Positions 25,331 through 37,996 of a stretch of 64,000 nt of DNA are shown here, piece after piece; the stretch's first letter is position 1; each line of letters opens with the position of its first letter. This DNA is from Ophiocordyceps camponoti-saundersi (nom. inval.). Its lineage: Eukaryota; Ascomycota; Sordariomycetes; Hypocreales; Ophiocordycipitaceae. A program made the translations under genes and the position numbers. A model generated the notes under the pieces. That model was not told the origin of the DNA, ran no database searches, and was given only the letters and a program-made list of their open reading frames with translations. The stretch is from positions 22,699 through 86,698 of the forward strand of contig PDHQ01000144.1 of NCBI GenBank assembly GCA_003339415.1, read 5' to 3'.

Positions 25331-26324
25331 AGGAGAAAAAATAAAGAAAAAGAAAAACTTATAAGTAAAATCGTAATAAAATATATATATAAGAGAATAT
25401 ATTAGTAAAAATATAAGGGGATTATAAAATCGTAATAAGGACGAATTATAATTCTTAGTTATTTTACTAAATATTATTTATATTTAATTTTACTTTATAA
25501 GAAAGTATATTAAGTTTTACGGGAAGTAACTATATATAGCTAAGTAAGTAGCTTATACCGGATATTATAGGGAGTATAAGCCTAATAATAGTATATAGCT
25601 AATATTAGTAAAGTATATAAGACTACGAGTAAAAAAGTTTAAAAGGTTTATTTTTAGAAATATTTATTAAAAAATATAATTATATACTTAGGCGGGAGTA
25701 TAACTAAAGTTTATATAGAAAAGAATAATAAATTAAAAGTATATTTAAATATATATATTAAAGAAAAGAAAATAAGGATATATTATATATTTAGTAAGTA
25801 TAAGGTAGGAGAAGTAAGTAGAGATAAATATTATTTATTTATAATAGCTTATAAAGGCGAGCGCTAGTAAGCTTAGTTAAAGTTTAATTTAGTATATATA
25901 AGGCAGGTTAGACTTATTATTAATATTATCCTTATATACTTTTATTTTCTAAAAGCTATAATTTAATTCTTTTACTAAATTATCTAACTTTTCTTTTTTC
26001 TATTATATATATATATAAGGAAAAAAAATATAAAAAGCTGCAAAAAGATAATTTTAATATAGTAAGGGAACTAATAAATTAAGAAAAAAATAATAATTAC
26101 GTTAAAAGAGGAGAGCGGTTATACTTATTTTAACTTAAAATAATAATCTATATAGAATAAGGGGGGGGTCGTGCTAAATAGTGCTAGTAGCTATATTAGT
26201 TATATTTTTAATAGTAAGGCGTTAAGAATACCGAAATATATATTATAAAACCTTATATAATTTTTTTAATATTTTTTTTTATAGGTATAAATATAGAAAT
26301 ATATATATATATTATAAATAGATA

Positions 26325-26955
26325 TTTTAGTAGCGGTGGCAGAGACGATAAAGAAAGATATATATTAGCTTTACTTAGGGTAAAATAAAGGGTATAGAAA
26401 TAGTTAAATTAAATAATTCCGGAACCTTTTTTTTCCTTTTAAAGTTTATAATAATAGGAATATAAAAGGCAGTTAAGATAAGATAAGAATTATTATAATA
26501 CTAAATATATAATATAGATTAGTTTTTATTAAGGGAGGAAGGAATTAACTAATAATTAGTCCTTAACCTTATCTTTATAGCTATCCTAAAAGTTATAAAT
26601 TATAAGTTAAGTTTTAAAAAAAAACTTATAGTAAAACTCTACTAAATAGAATTATAACCTTATTTTAAATACTAGAATTTAATACTATAAATTACTAATT
26701 TATATACTTTTTTTATAATTTTCTATTTTCGGTAAAATAGTTCCCTCCTTTTTTTCCCTTATTCCTCTTATCTTTATATAGAAATCTAACTTCTTATTAT
26801 TTTTTTTATAGAGAATTACTATCTAACTTATCCCTAAAAAGCTAGAGATTACCCCTTATATTATCTAAAAGCTATAGTTAAATAAAAAATTACGCCCTTA
26901 AAGTATTTACTATACTTACTAAAGGTATCCTTCTTCCCGCGCTAAACTATAATAT
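26325..26955 (+). repeat. Dispersed module R1, copy 2
   Basis: Full-length R1: opens AGCGGTGGCAGAGACG, has a coding-like segment with LN*IIPEP, the ATAGATTAGT block and the CCTAAAAAGCTAGAGA block. It ends with TTCTTCCCGCGCTAAA. It is duplicated at 47605-48240. A long (TA)n run lies just downstream at 27003-27028. Confidence 0.8.
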
Positions 26956-27289
26956 CGGATTCTAAGATTATTATAATATTATCTTAAGTTAGTTATTATA
27001 AGCTAATATATATATATATATATATATATTAAAGTTTAATTTATTATAAAGGAGAAAAGAAGTAAGCGCGTTAGTAAAGGAAGAATATATAAAGAGTAAG
27101 CGTAAAGTTATATAAGGGGGGGGGAGTTCTTAGATAACGGTAGTTTTTAAAGATAAGAGTAAGGCTCTAGCTATAGTTAATTTTACGAGATAGAAGTTAT
27201 CTAATAAAAGGCAGTTCGATAGCGGTAATAATAATATTTAAAGAAAGTAAGCGCTATATAAATATAAAATACTAATAAAAGCTTATACT

Positions 27290-27710
27290 AAGATAAATTA
27301 AATAGTTATTAATATTTTTTTATCTCCTAATATCTTATATAAATAAGGGTAATAAAAGGCGCTTAAGATAAGATAGTAGTTATTATAAAGTATATAATAT
27401 TATTTAGTTTCCCTCGAGAAAGGAAGAATTAAGCTAGTTATTAGCTTTAAAGCTTATTTTTATAATATTCCTAAAAATTATATATTATAAGTTAAGTATT
27501 AGAAAGGGCTTATAAGTAAAACTTTACTAAATAGAATTAAAGATTTACTTTAAACTTTAGATTTTTATATAATAAGTAAGTAAGTTAACTATTATTATAA
27601 AGTTTTAAAAATTCGGTTAGATAGTTCCTATACCTTTATCTCTCCTTTTCCTATTTTTATATAGAAAATAAATATATTATTACTTTTATAATAGAAGATA
27701 CTAATAAAGC
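27290..27710 (+). repeat. Dispersed module R1, copy 3 (truncated)
   Basis: Matches the middle and right of R1: AAAAGGCGCTTAAGATAAGA, TCCCTCGAGAAAGGAAG, TATTATAAGTTAAG and the CTTTATCTCTCCTTTTCC block. The final CTTCCCCCGCTAAAG end is missing. It is duplicated at 48570-48990. Confidence 0.7.
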
Positions 27711-28129
27711 TTATTATTATATATAGTATAGCTATATATCTTAATATATATAAGTTAAAAATAACGGTTATATAAAGGAGTATATAGATATCGTAAATAT
27801 TTACTATAAAGTAAACTTAATTATATAATTCTTATTCCGTAGCTAAAATATATTTATAACTATTATTAAAATATATAACTTTTAAGCTAATAATAAAAGA
27901 ATTTTATACTATTACTTAGAAGTAATAATTATTACTATTTATATAAAAATATTATATTAATTATTAATATATTAACTATTAATATTTTTATCGTTAATAT
28001 TTTTATTATTAGTATATTCTTTTTATAATTTATTAGTAAATATTTTATTAATATTTAGTTACTTATTATAAGCGACTAAGGTTATAAAATATTACGTAAA
28101 CGCTATAATAATTAAGTTTTAATTAAAAG

Positions 28130-28450
28130 TTAGATTTTTAAGGGGTAAGCTAGTTTTTTTCCTTTTATCGATTTTTACGGCTTTAATAGTAAGCTTCTTT
28201 ATACGGGTAATCTAAGCATAGGCTTTCGTTTTCTTTTTCTAAGAATCTTCTAATTTTTCTTAATCTATTTACTATTACTTTGCCCTTTTAGTATAGAAAT
28301 TTCTTAGTATTATATTTTTTATTTTATAAACTTAGCGGGCTTTTTATAATATTATAGGTAAGTATAATAGCTTACTTAATATAAAGCGTTATTTAAGCGA
28401 AAGAAAGATAAATTAGTATTAGTCTTTTAATATTTTTATAATAAGGGGAG
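28130..28450 (-). pseudogene. Lys-rich coding trace, minus strand, unknown
   Basis: The minus strand reads KAR*VYKIKN, then RNFYTKRAK, then a Lys/Glu/Asp-rich stretch with KLEDS*KKKTKAY and IKKLTIKAVKIDKRKK. Stops are at Gln/Trp-like positions. Such basic tails are common in fungal transposases, but no catalytic motif is visible, so this is only a suggestion. It is duplicated at 49400-49720. Confidence 0.35.
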
Positions 28451-29149
28451 GTATAAGAATAAAAAATATATCGGGTAGTAAGTATATATAAGTTATAAGG
28501 TAATATTATATATATATATAAATATTTATTATAATAAGATATTTTATAAAAAAATATATTAAGGTTTATATATAAAATTATATTAAAGTAATAAAAATAA
28601 ATATTATTTATTATTAAGATTATAATTATAATATAAGGATAATAATAGAGAGGCGAAATATAGAAAGGAGAATAAAGGAATATATTAGAAAGAAAACGAA
28701 AATAAAAGGGAATATATAATAAGGTAAGGGTAATATAAAATATTAAGATTACTATATAGAGTTTTATTTAGTTAGAATATAAGTTTATAACTAGCTTTTA
28801 TATATATATATATAGTAATTAGAGAGAGAATTAGTAATATTATAAGTAAGGAAAATTATAAGTTATATTATAACTAGGGAAAACTATAAGTTATACTATA
28901 AGTAAAAAAGATTAGGATATAACTTATAAATTTATAATAGAATAAAAAGAGAGATAAGTAATAAGGTAAGCGTATATAAGGTATATTAAGAAAAAAAGAT
29001 AGCGATATTAAAAAGAAATAATAAGTATAAGAGTACGTAAGTATAGATTATAAAAGATACCTTTAAGGATTATATTAATAGTAAACTAATAAATTATAGT
29101 TAAGGAGTTATTAGGTATTTTATAGCGATAATAATAGAGATTTTTAAAA

Positions 29150-29598
29150 GGGAAACTATATTAGCCTTATATAAGGAGCTATTAGAGGCTTATATAAAAT
29201 TTAATTAAATAGTCTCTTAACCTTTTTTTTTATTCTAAGAGATCTAAGTATTAAGATATAAAGGGCGGTTAAGAGAGGATAAGGACTATAACTAAGTATA
29301 AAGCGTAGATTAGTTTCCCTTAAGCTAAGAGAGAGGAAAGAATTAACGAAAAATTAGCTCTTAACCTTATCTTAATAGCTATTAAAAAAGTCGTTAATTA
29401 TAAGTTATATCTTAGAGAGGAGTTATAATAAAACTTTATTAAATAGAATTATAGCTTTTTTTTTAAATATTATACTTTTATATAATAAATTACTAATTAA
29501 AACTCTATTCTTAAAGTTTTAAATACTTTATTAAATAATTCTCTTTTCTTTTTTCTTATTTCTTTTATCTTTATATAGAAAATCGCCTTTTTTATAAA
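29150..29598 (+). repeat. Dispersed module R1, copy 4 (3' end missing)
   Basis: Reads ALYKELLEAYIKFN*IVS* at the start, then the CCCTTAAGCTAAGAGAGAGG and TTAATTATAAGTTATATC blocks. It stops abruptly at AATCGCCTTTTTTATAAAT, exactly where copy 2 of the block carries about 2.58 kb more. The full 3' end is seen at 50865-50960 in the other copy. Confidence 0.75.
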
Positions 29599-29604
29599 TT
29601 ATAT

Positions 29605-32600
29605 CTAAATATAGGAACTCCTAAAAATATTACGATATATAAGGAGCTATTTTAAAGCTATCTAGGTAATAAGTTTATAATTAAGCTTATAAAAGAATAT
29701 AAGTATAATTATAAAACCCTTATAAAGGAACTAAAAGATAATTTAAGATTTCTCTTATAGAAAAAGTAATAAAGAGTTATTATAAACTAAGCTAAAGATA
29801 TAAAAAATATATAAAGTTAAAGTAAGTAGAATTCTTATTAGCTAAAAATAATAATAGCTAATTAATCTTTTTCTAATAGCTAAAGGAGAATATTACTAGC
29901 TATAAAAGAAATATAATAGCTATTAACTAAGATACCGTTAGTAAATTTATCTTTAAGTTTATCGTTTACTTAGCTAATTACGCTATAAGAGATAAGATAT
30001 ACTAAGAAATCGTCCTTAGATTTATTTTAGTTTATTAAGTTTATCGGCTACCTTAAAACGGACTATTATAGAACTTTAAAAAAGGGGTATTAACAAAAGT
30101 ATAATAGCTAGCGTTATCTAAATTTCGGTTTCTTAAGCTAATATACCGTAAATATAAGATAAAGTAAATAATAAATTCGAATCCCTTATTTTTATAATTA
30201 TATACGCTAGTAAGCTAATAGTATACTAATATAGTTCCGTGCTTTTAAAAATATTAGATAAAATTAACCTTAAAAGAATAATTTCTAAGGATTATCTTAA
30301 AAAGTTCTATTAAGTAGAAAAGAAATAGTAATCCTCTAACTTAGATAACTAGCTTCTATAAGGGAAAATACCCCCCTTTATTAAAACTACTACCCTCTTA
30401 GCTAAGGAGGAATTTAACGCTAAAATAAATAAAAATTAAGTTTTAAGTACTAGAATCTTTAATTAAATAGTTTTAAGGAGTTATATATCTCCTAATAACC
30501 GAACTAATAAAGTAATTATTAGGGATAATCTCCTTAATACTTAAATTAAGCTAAAAAAAACTACCCTTAAGGTTTAGCTCCTTTAGATTACTAAAGTAAA
30601 GAAAGCCCTTTATATTAAAGCTATCTTATAGTTATTATATAAGCTTTAAATACCTATAACCTTTCTTACTTAATATTTATAAGGAGGAAGGGGAAGGTAT
30701 TTTAGTTTAGATAATATATTTAAATAAAAATACGATAACTTTTCTTTATTTTAATTTCTTTACCGGACTCTTATACTTATAATAAATTACTTTACTTTAA
30801 TTCTAAGACTTTTTAAGCCCGCTTCTTAATATTAAGCTACTTATTACCCTCTCTAAGCTTTAAACCGTTATCTAGAAATAAATTTAGTATATCCTTAATT
30901 AAGTAAGGCGTAACTTAAGGATTTAAATAGTCCTTATATATAACGGAGTTAGTAAAAATATCTTAGCTACTAATAAAGTAACTTACTATTTATAAAGCCT
31001 TACTAATCTTTACCTTATAAGCGTACTTAGAGTGCTAATACTAATTATAAGTAGCCGCCCTAATCTTATTTTAAATATAATTAGAATAATTATAACCCCC
31101 TTAGCTATATATCGAAATATACTTATAAAATAGCGTTAATATATATTTCTTATAATAAGTAATAATTATTATTTATAATTATAAATAATAAGTATATAAT
31201 TTTAGGTTACGTTAACTAAAGATTAAGATAAGAAAAGCTTTATAGTATTTAGGGCGTTTCTTTTAGATTAAATAGTTAAAAAAAAAGCTTTTTAGGTATA
31301 CGATTTTAGTTAGGATATAAATAACTCGGGGTTCCCCTAGCATTTTATCTTAGTACTCTCTCTTTTTAGCTTTAATAAAGTAATAAAGAAAAAACTTAAG
31401 AGAAAATATAGTACTTATTTCTATCTTAATAAAAGCCGGGGCTTCCTAAGAAACCTTTTTATAGAAAACTATCTTAATAAATATAAGAACGCTAAAATAC
31501 CTAATATTAACGCCTCCCTTATACTAAATCTTAAGGTAAGCGTAAATTTAAGTAAAGAAAATTAGTCTTAATATCCGGAATTATTTAATTAAAATACTTA
31601 CGTATATATATTTAAAGTAAGGAAAAGTTTTTAGCGCTATATAGCCTTACTAGCCTAGGCTTAATAGAACGCTTATATTTTTAATATCTAATTTACGTAA
31701 GATAAGGTTATAAATATTAGGGAGATATTTCTTTTTCTCCTTAATTATCTTCTTTTCTATTAACTTAAGCGCTATTACGATTAAAGATTCTTATTACTAT
31801 TAACGCGTTTAAGTTAAATAGGTAAAGAAAGAAAAAAAAGAGAGGGAGAGGATAAGGGCGATATAAATAGCGAGCTAATAATTATTTATTCCTAATTAGG
31901 AAAAAGCCCTCCCCGCTTTTCCTTTTATAATATTATAATACTAACTAAAGTATAAAGTAGTAAGCTTAAGAACTAAGATAATAAATAATAATAAAATAAG
32001 GTAACGCGTTTTTCCTCTTTTCTTACGCGTACCCTCTTTTTCCTTTAAACTAACTATTTATTTAATAACTAAGCTATACTTAGCGTATTATTATTATAAC
32101 TAAAATATATTATAAATTTAGTAAACCTAAATTATAAGCTTAGTAAGGAAGTAAACTTTAAACTAAAAAAGCTATTTTTTAGCGAATAAAATAATAAGTT
32201 TATTATTATAGCGATATTTTATAATAAAGTAATAATAGGGCTTATATTGCCTAATCTCCCTTTTTTAGCGGTAACTCCTAAGCTTACGTAAACCCTCGAG
32301 TATAAATAGCCCCTTTAGTTTATAAGATAAATAATTTAGCCGAAAAAACGCGTTAAGCTTTTTATAGATATAATTAAATACTTATATATATTTTAAGCTA
32401 GTAAGGAGATCGCTAATATTATCTTATTTAATAATATTTAAGATTAGAATAGCTATATAAATAATATAAGGCGTTTTATTTTTAAAATATAAAGATAATT
32501 ATAAGTAACTAGCTTTAAGCTAGGAGCTATAATAAAAATCTTAAATAAGGGAATTTAGGATAAAGTGCACCTATTTATAATTCTTATAATAATTACGATA

Positions 32601-34700
32601 CTTATTATTATAAATAAAACTATTAACGTACTATTTAAGAAGAAATTTTATTATATTATACTTAAGTTTAACTTAAGGTAGGAAGTAAATAGTTACCTTT
32701 TTCTAAGTAATATAGTTAATTTTAAAGTAAATAGGACCGATATTAGGTATAATTAAAGTAGCTTCTTTTAGAATTAGTAAGCTTAAGTATTTTATTTTTT
32801 TAACTTAATAAAGCTAGGGTAAATACTTTAATCGAAAAAAGTAATAGCTATATAAAAAGATATCTTAAGCGAGTTTTAAGGGGATTACCCTTTTAATTTT
32901 ATTATTATTCCTAGGACGTAATAGAAAGGAGCGTATAAATATAAATACTTAGCTCTTTTTATACTATAATACTAAGCTTATAGCTTTATCGGTCTTAAAC
33001 TTAATATATATATTAATAGCTTATCGAATAAGTAAGGATTAAGCGTTAAATAGTTTAGAGAAGATTTTAAAACCTTTTTAGATTCTCGTATTCTCTTATA
33101 AGATTAAGCTATATAAACTAAGGATAGTAATAGTAATAATTATAATAAATTAATCGCTTAGATAACTAGTAACTTATATACTATTAGAGTAAATAAACTA
33201 AGTATCCGAAAATTAGAATAGTTTAACTTTTTAGGAAATAATTATAAATTTAAATTAAAAAACTAAGAGGGCAGCGAAGATTTCTTAATAAAGCTAGAAG
33301 TAAGCTTAATAACGCTTAGGGGCCTATACCCCGAAGCTACTATCCCCTATTATTAAATCCTTAGAAGATATTAAATTATTACGCTTAAAACCCTTACTAA
33401 TAACTTTATAATAAAAAGCTATATTATAATATTATACTTAAGCGCTACTAAAGTTAGAAGATAGCCTTAGGGAGATTAGGAAGAATTATAAGAGATCGAT
33501 ATTAATAACTTTAATAAGAGCGAAAAGGCTAGGGATAATAAAGCTTTAGATAAGGAAGAGGTTAGGGAGGAAAATAATAAAGACCTTCTTAAGGATAAGA
33601 CTATAAAAGGCCCGACTAATAATTAAATAATTCCGATATCTAGCTTTTTATCTTCTTTTAGATTTAAAAACCCCCTAACTTTAAAAAGACTTAGATAAGA
33701 GATAAGCGTTATAAAAAATACGAGAAAAGAAGATAAGGCGACTAAGGCGCCTAATAACGCTATAACTAAAGAGGAAATAACTAAGATAAAGAAAATAATC
33801 CCTTAGGAATTAACAGGTATATTATAGCTTAAGAAACTTATTACGGGGAAGAAAATACCTATAAAATTAAACCTAGCCTTAATATAGCTAGCTTTCTCTT
33901 TAAGGCGTAGCGCGAGGATAAAGAAGTTAACGAAGCGTAACTATTTAATTAAAAACTTTATATTATAGAAAACGGCCCTTAAAAAAAAAGGGAGGAAAAA
34001 GATATAAGAATATTAAAATTAATATACTTTACTTATTTTACTTTAAGTAAGAACCTTATAGTTTAGCTTAGCGAAAAACTTATAGCTATAAGTATAAGCT
34101 AAGAACTAATTAATCTAAACCCGCTTAGCTTTAAAATTAGAGAGGTTAAGCGTTATAAGAATTATATAACTTAGACTAAGAGTTACGGACTTATATAATA
34201 AGGAAGGCATATTATACTTAATACGGCTAGATTTATTATAATATATACTAGATACGTACTTATTAAAAACTAGCTTTAAAAACTAAAGATAATCTTAATA
34301 ATCCTAAAAACTAGTTCTTTTATTAGCTTATAGCTCCTAGAGCTTATATAACTTAATATATAAGCTAAGATCGATAAGGCTATTAATAACTATTTAATTA
34401 AGTAATAATAAAAGCGAGAGAAGGGACCTAAGAGAGATATATTACTAGTAGGCGGTTAGCGTAAACGCTAAAGTCGATAAATTTAAAAGTTAAACCCTAA
34501 GGAGAAGTAACTAGAGTTTCCTTTATTATTTCCTTTACTAAAAGTCCTTTCCGCTTTTATTTTATCGCGCTTATATATACCTTATTTAAGTTATAAGAAA
34601 AAGTTAGTTATTACCGAAAAAAAGGGCTAATTACTTATTACGGCATATACTTAAGGAGGAGTTTAGCGGCAGAGATAGGGACGCTAAAAAAAATATAAGC
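29605..34700 (+). pseudogene. Long degraded coding region(s), unknown function
   Basis: Plus-strand coding texture over about 5 kb in at least two frames. The left part (register 29629) reads IYKELF*SYLGNKFIIKL, then SSLDLF*FIKFIGYLK. The right part (register 33492) is much cleaner, running from about 32850: LDSRILL, RVNKLSIRKLE, EGSEDFLIKLEVSLITLRG, then a charged stretch of about 50 codons with one stop around 33490-33640 (KARDNKALDKEEVREE). After it come basic Lys/Arg-rich readings to about 34000, and the frame decays towards 34690. Between 30700 and 31100 a minus-strand frame is also near-open, so the middle may hold a second, opposing gene. No polymerase, integrase or transposase signature is recognised. 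It ends against R1 copy 5, as expected for a transposon-encoded protein. Confidence 0.5.
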
Positions 34701-35285
34701 GCTTACCTTAGCTAGGGAATTATTAAGGACTTATAAAAAGTTTAATTAAATAGTTTCTAAACCTTTTCTTTTTTTCCTAAGAGCTGCTAAAAGTTAATAT
34801 ATAAGGGTAGTTAAGCTAAGATAAGGGCTATTACTAAATATATAATATAAATTAATTTCCCTCGAAAGAGGATAAATTAAGTAAGTAATTAGCCCTTAAC
34901 CTTATTTTTAGAGCTATAATAAAAGTTATATATTATAAGTTAAGTCTTAGAAAAGATTTATAGTAAAAACTCTATTAAATAGAATTATAACTTTATTTTA
35001 AATTTTATATTTTTATACTATAAATTACTAATTTAAATACCTTTTTCGAAATCTTTAATATTTAATTAAATAGTTTTTACCTTTATATTACTTTTTTCTC
35101 TTATTTTTATATAAAGAACTAACTCCTTATTATTTTTCTTATAGAGAATTACTATATAGCTTTTCCCCTTATAGCTAAAGATCCCCCCTTATATTAGTTA
35201 AAAATTTTAGTTATATAAAAAGTTACGCCCCTTAAGTATCTACTATACTTACTTAGGGTATCTTTCTTCCCCCGTTAAAGTACTA
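34664..35285 (+). repeat. Dispersed module R1, copy 5
   Basis: Full-length: opens AGCGGCAGAGATAGGG, reads ARELLRTYKKFN*IVSKP, has the TCCCTCGAAAGAGGATAA block and ends TTCTTCCCCCGTTAAAGT. It directly follows the long coding remnant. It is duplicated at 58545-59145. Confidence 0.85.
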
Positions 35286-35389
35286 TACTAATAACTAATT
35301 TATTAGCTTCGATCTTACTAAGATATTTACCTTAAAATATTTTATTAATTAATAAAAAATCTAATTTAAATAAAGAGGTTTATTCCTTT

Positions 35390-35520
35390 TAAAAGGAGGT
35401 AATTATAATAGCGAAGTTAAGGCTCGAAATAAAAGCTAAGGCGGAGGCTAATAATAAAACGGCCCGAAAAGCTAAGGGCTAATTCTACTTTCGCTATAAA
35501 GATAGAGAGTTAAGGGGGGG
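35390..35520 (+). pseudogene. Ala/Lys-rich coding trace after R1
   Basis: One frame reads AKLRLEIKAKAEANNK, then TARKAKG*FYFRYKDREL. It has only one stop over about 40 codons and ends in a short G run. Its duplicate at 59276-59390 keeps the same frame. It resembles the basic tail of a transposase in composition only. Confidence 0.35.
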
Positions 35521-35569
35521 GGTTTATATAAATATCGCTTTTAACCTAACTCTTAAGAGATAAGGAGTA

Positions 35570-35940
35570 TAGTAAATAGGTTTATCTTAAAAAAAATAAA
35601 AGTAATTAGGAAGTTTATTTCTTAAGGAATAAGAATAGTAATAAATAGGTTTATAGCTTAAGGAATAAGAAAAGAAGTAAGTAAGTTTATAAGTAAACGG
35701 GTTTATCTAATAAGGGATAGGAAAAAAAGTAAATAGGTTTATAAGTAAAAGAGTTTATCTTTTAAGGAATAAGAATAAAGTAAATAAGTTTATCTTTTTA
35801 GGGATAAGAAAAGTAGTAAATAAAAATAAGTTTATACTTAGGAGAAAGAAAAGTAATTAGTAAGTTTAATTTTAAGGGAGAAGAAAAATAGTTACTTAGC
35901 TTATTTTATAATTTATAAGAGGAGTAGTTAATAAGTTTTT
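35570..35940. repeat. Diverged minisatellite units at the element end
   Basis: About ten irregular units of 30-40 bases of the type AGTAAATAGGTTTATC-TTAAGGAATAAGAA. They are related to the 36-bp units of the 41.8-44.6 kb array but poorly conserved. The same layout is seen at 59440-59830 and, before the matching element start, at 52925-53285. Confidence 0.75.
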
Positions 35941-36125
35941 ATAACCTTAATATTAGTATTAAATACTAGTATAATATTTAGCTAAATCTTAGAGATATAG
36001 AAATATTATTTAAGTAAATTTCCTATAAAGTTAAACGCTATAATAAGTAAAACTATACGCTTAATAGCTTATAGTAGAAAATTAAGTTATAGTATATTTT
36101 ATAAAGATATTTTATAAATAGAATC

Positions 36126-37625
36126 TAACGATAAAAACTTATAATAGTATTATAAGATTTAAGGAGTTATTTTAAAGCTATTTAAGTAATAAGTTAATAA
36201 ATAAGCTTTCTAGTATAATTATAAATCCTTTAAGAAAGAGCTATAAAATAATTTAAGATTTCTCTTATTATAAAAGTAATCGGGCTAAAGAGTAATTATA
36301 AACGAAGCCTATTATTAAGGATAAACTTAGTAAGCACTTATATAACTAAGCTAGTTTAGCGGGGTTAAAAGGATACTCTTAAAGAAAGGAAAAAAAAGAA
36401 GAAAAAGGGAAAAAGAGATAAAGGGGTAATTTCGTATAATTCCTAGAAATTTAAAAAACGTAGAATTAAAAAGGCTAAGGGAGGAAGGAATCCGTAATAG
36501 GTAGCCTTACCTTACTAAGTCTAAATACGCTTATAGCGACTAACTTTATATAGAAGGGCTTACGGCTACCTTAAGTCTTCTTATTAAGGGTAGGAAATTA
36601 ACCCCTTCTTATAAGTATAAATCTAACCCTTCCTAAGTCCTTTAGCCCCCTCTAGCTAAGCGAATACTAATTAATTAGATCTATTAAATTAGGTAAGTAA
36701 GATTAAATAACTTTTCTAAACCTTATAGTCCTAACTAGCTTATATAACCTAGCAGGTCCTTATAGGCCTATATAAACTAAATAGTTCTATATACTTCCTT
36801 AAAACGGTCTTCTTTACGAGGGCTATATATATATATAAGTAGAAGTGCCCGTTACTCCCGCGAAACTAGGAGGCCTTTTCTTCTTTATCCCTATAGCTTA
36901 GCAGCTAAGTTAGCTTCTTTATTATTATAAGTATAAAACTATTATACTTATTCGTTACCTTCTATAATAATAGCGCTCTAATAAGCCTAATTATACCGAT
37001 AAGATTAAAATATATTTATTAGATAGGCTATCTAATATTAGTATTAAGGGATCTTAAAAAGGAGTATACTTATTATCGCGATACCCTCTTATACGTAACG
37101 TACGAAGAGGGTAGATATCTAAAAACTAAATACCTATTTAAATATATAAAATAATAAATAAAGAATATAAAAAGTAAAGTAAGGAGTTATAAGATAAGAA
37201 AGATCTTGTATAAAAGGTCCTTATAACTTAGGCAAGCTATATATATATTAGGATAAGGCTATAAGGGTAGTATAAGGCTATAAGGTATTATAAGATTCCT
37301 TAATAATATTAAGTTTAAGTAAATAAAATACTTTTTAGCTAAGGATAATAGTAACTAATTAATATCTTTCTAATAGCTAAGAAAGAATATTACTTTCTAT
37401 AAAGTAAATATAATAAGTATTAACTAAAAGATTATTAAAAAACTTAGCTTTAGGTTTATTATCTAGTTAGCTAATTATACTAAGAGAAATAAGATATATT
37501 AATAAATTATCCTTAAAGCTATTCCTATATATTTAGTTTATTAGCTACCTTATATCGAATTATAATAAAACTTTTAAGAAGATATATTAACGAAGGTAAG
37601 AATAACTAGTAGTTTAAGCTTATAA
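36126..37625 (+). repeat. Second copy of the element start, split by about 1 kb
   Basis: 36126-36300 matches 29605-29790, and 37315-37625 matches 29835-30130 (shared AGCTAATTAATC, TCTAATAGCTAA and GATAAGATATA-type blocks). Between them lies about 1 kb with no counterpart there, carrying its own coding remnant. So another copy of the 29.6-35.3 kb element begins here and has been interrupted by an insertion. The duplicated block ends inside that inserted kilobase. Confidence 0.6.
36430..37010 (+). pseudogene. Degraded coding region in duplicated block, unknown
   Basis: One frame is near-open for about 190 codons: IPRNLKNVELKRLREEG, then YIEGLTATLSLLIKGRKL, RGLYIYISRSARYSRE and SLAAKLASLLL. Stops are sparse and at Gln/Trp-like positions. 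The copy at 60310-60870 reads the same way with a few more changes. The two independent copies sharing one readable frame support real coding origin. Family unknown. Confidence 0.45.
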
Positions 37626-37784
37626 CTAATAGCGTTAAAAAATATAGTAAGGTAATCGATAGTATAATTATAGTAAAAATGTTAGATTTTATTTACTTTA
37701 AGGTAACTACTAATAAGCTATTCGGGGAAATAGGGAAAGATAGTAAAGGCGTTATTATAGTGCGGAAATATTTAATATTATATA

Positions 37785-37945
37785 GCTTACTTTATAAGCC
37801 TCCCTCTTAGTTAGTTAGCGCTACTAGCTTTACTTTTTAAGGCCCTAGCCTTATTATATAAACTTAGTAAAATTATAATTATTATATTAAGAATATTATT
37901 ATATTTATTAAAGCTGCCTTTCGCTATATAAGATATAGGAATAGC
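37785..37945. repeat. Dispersed repeat R2, copy 2
   Basis: Matches 21095-21265 and 38495-38645 over CCTCCCTCTTAGTTAGTTAG, CGCTACTAGC and AACTTAGTAAAATTAT blocks. Confidence 0.65.
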
Positions 37946-37996
37946 TTTTTTAATACTAAGCGCTAAGTATCTTAAATTTCCTTTAATACCGAGCAT
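37811..37996 (-). CDS. Only ATG-started ORF of note, 61 aa, probably not a gene
   Basis: An ATG at 37994-37996 opens a 61-residue reading frame (MLGIKGN...) that ends in KSKASSAN and a stop. Its 3' half lies in repeat R2. The other R2 copies share the ending (RASSAN at 21.1 kb and KVSSAN at 38.5 kb, each followed by a stop) but have no ATG here and carry internal stops. It most likely survives by chance in a decayed minus-strand coding segment. There is no ribosome or promoter context to support expression, and composition matches the mutated background. Confidence 0.15.
   Translation of the reverse strand: MLGIKGNLRYLALSIKKAIPISYIAKGSFNKYNNILNIIIIILLSLYNKARALKSKASSAN

Larger units (their letters stand above)
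24062..37215 (+). repeat. Large duplicated block, copy 1
   Basis: Colinear with 44717-61085. Anchors: 24062 with 44717, 24906 with 46186, 29590 with 50865, 29605 with 53460, and 37209 with 61075. Apart from two large indels (about 625 bases and about 2.58 kb present only in copy 2), the spacing is conserved almost base for base. The block holds four R1 modules, a long coding remnant, diverged minisatellite units and a second coding remnant near its end. The copies differ mainly by C-to-T and G-to-A. Confidence 0.92.

Noticed and set aside
37811..37996. The 61-residue ATG-started frame as a real gene
   Set aside because: It overlaps repeat R2, other copies lack the ATG and have stops, and its composition is that of mutated background. 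It is listed only with low confidence.
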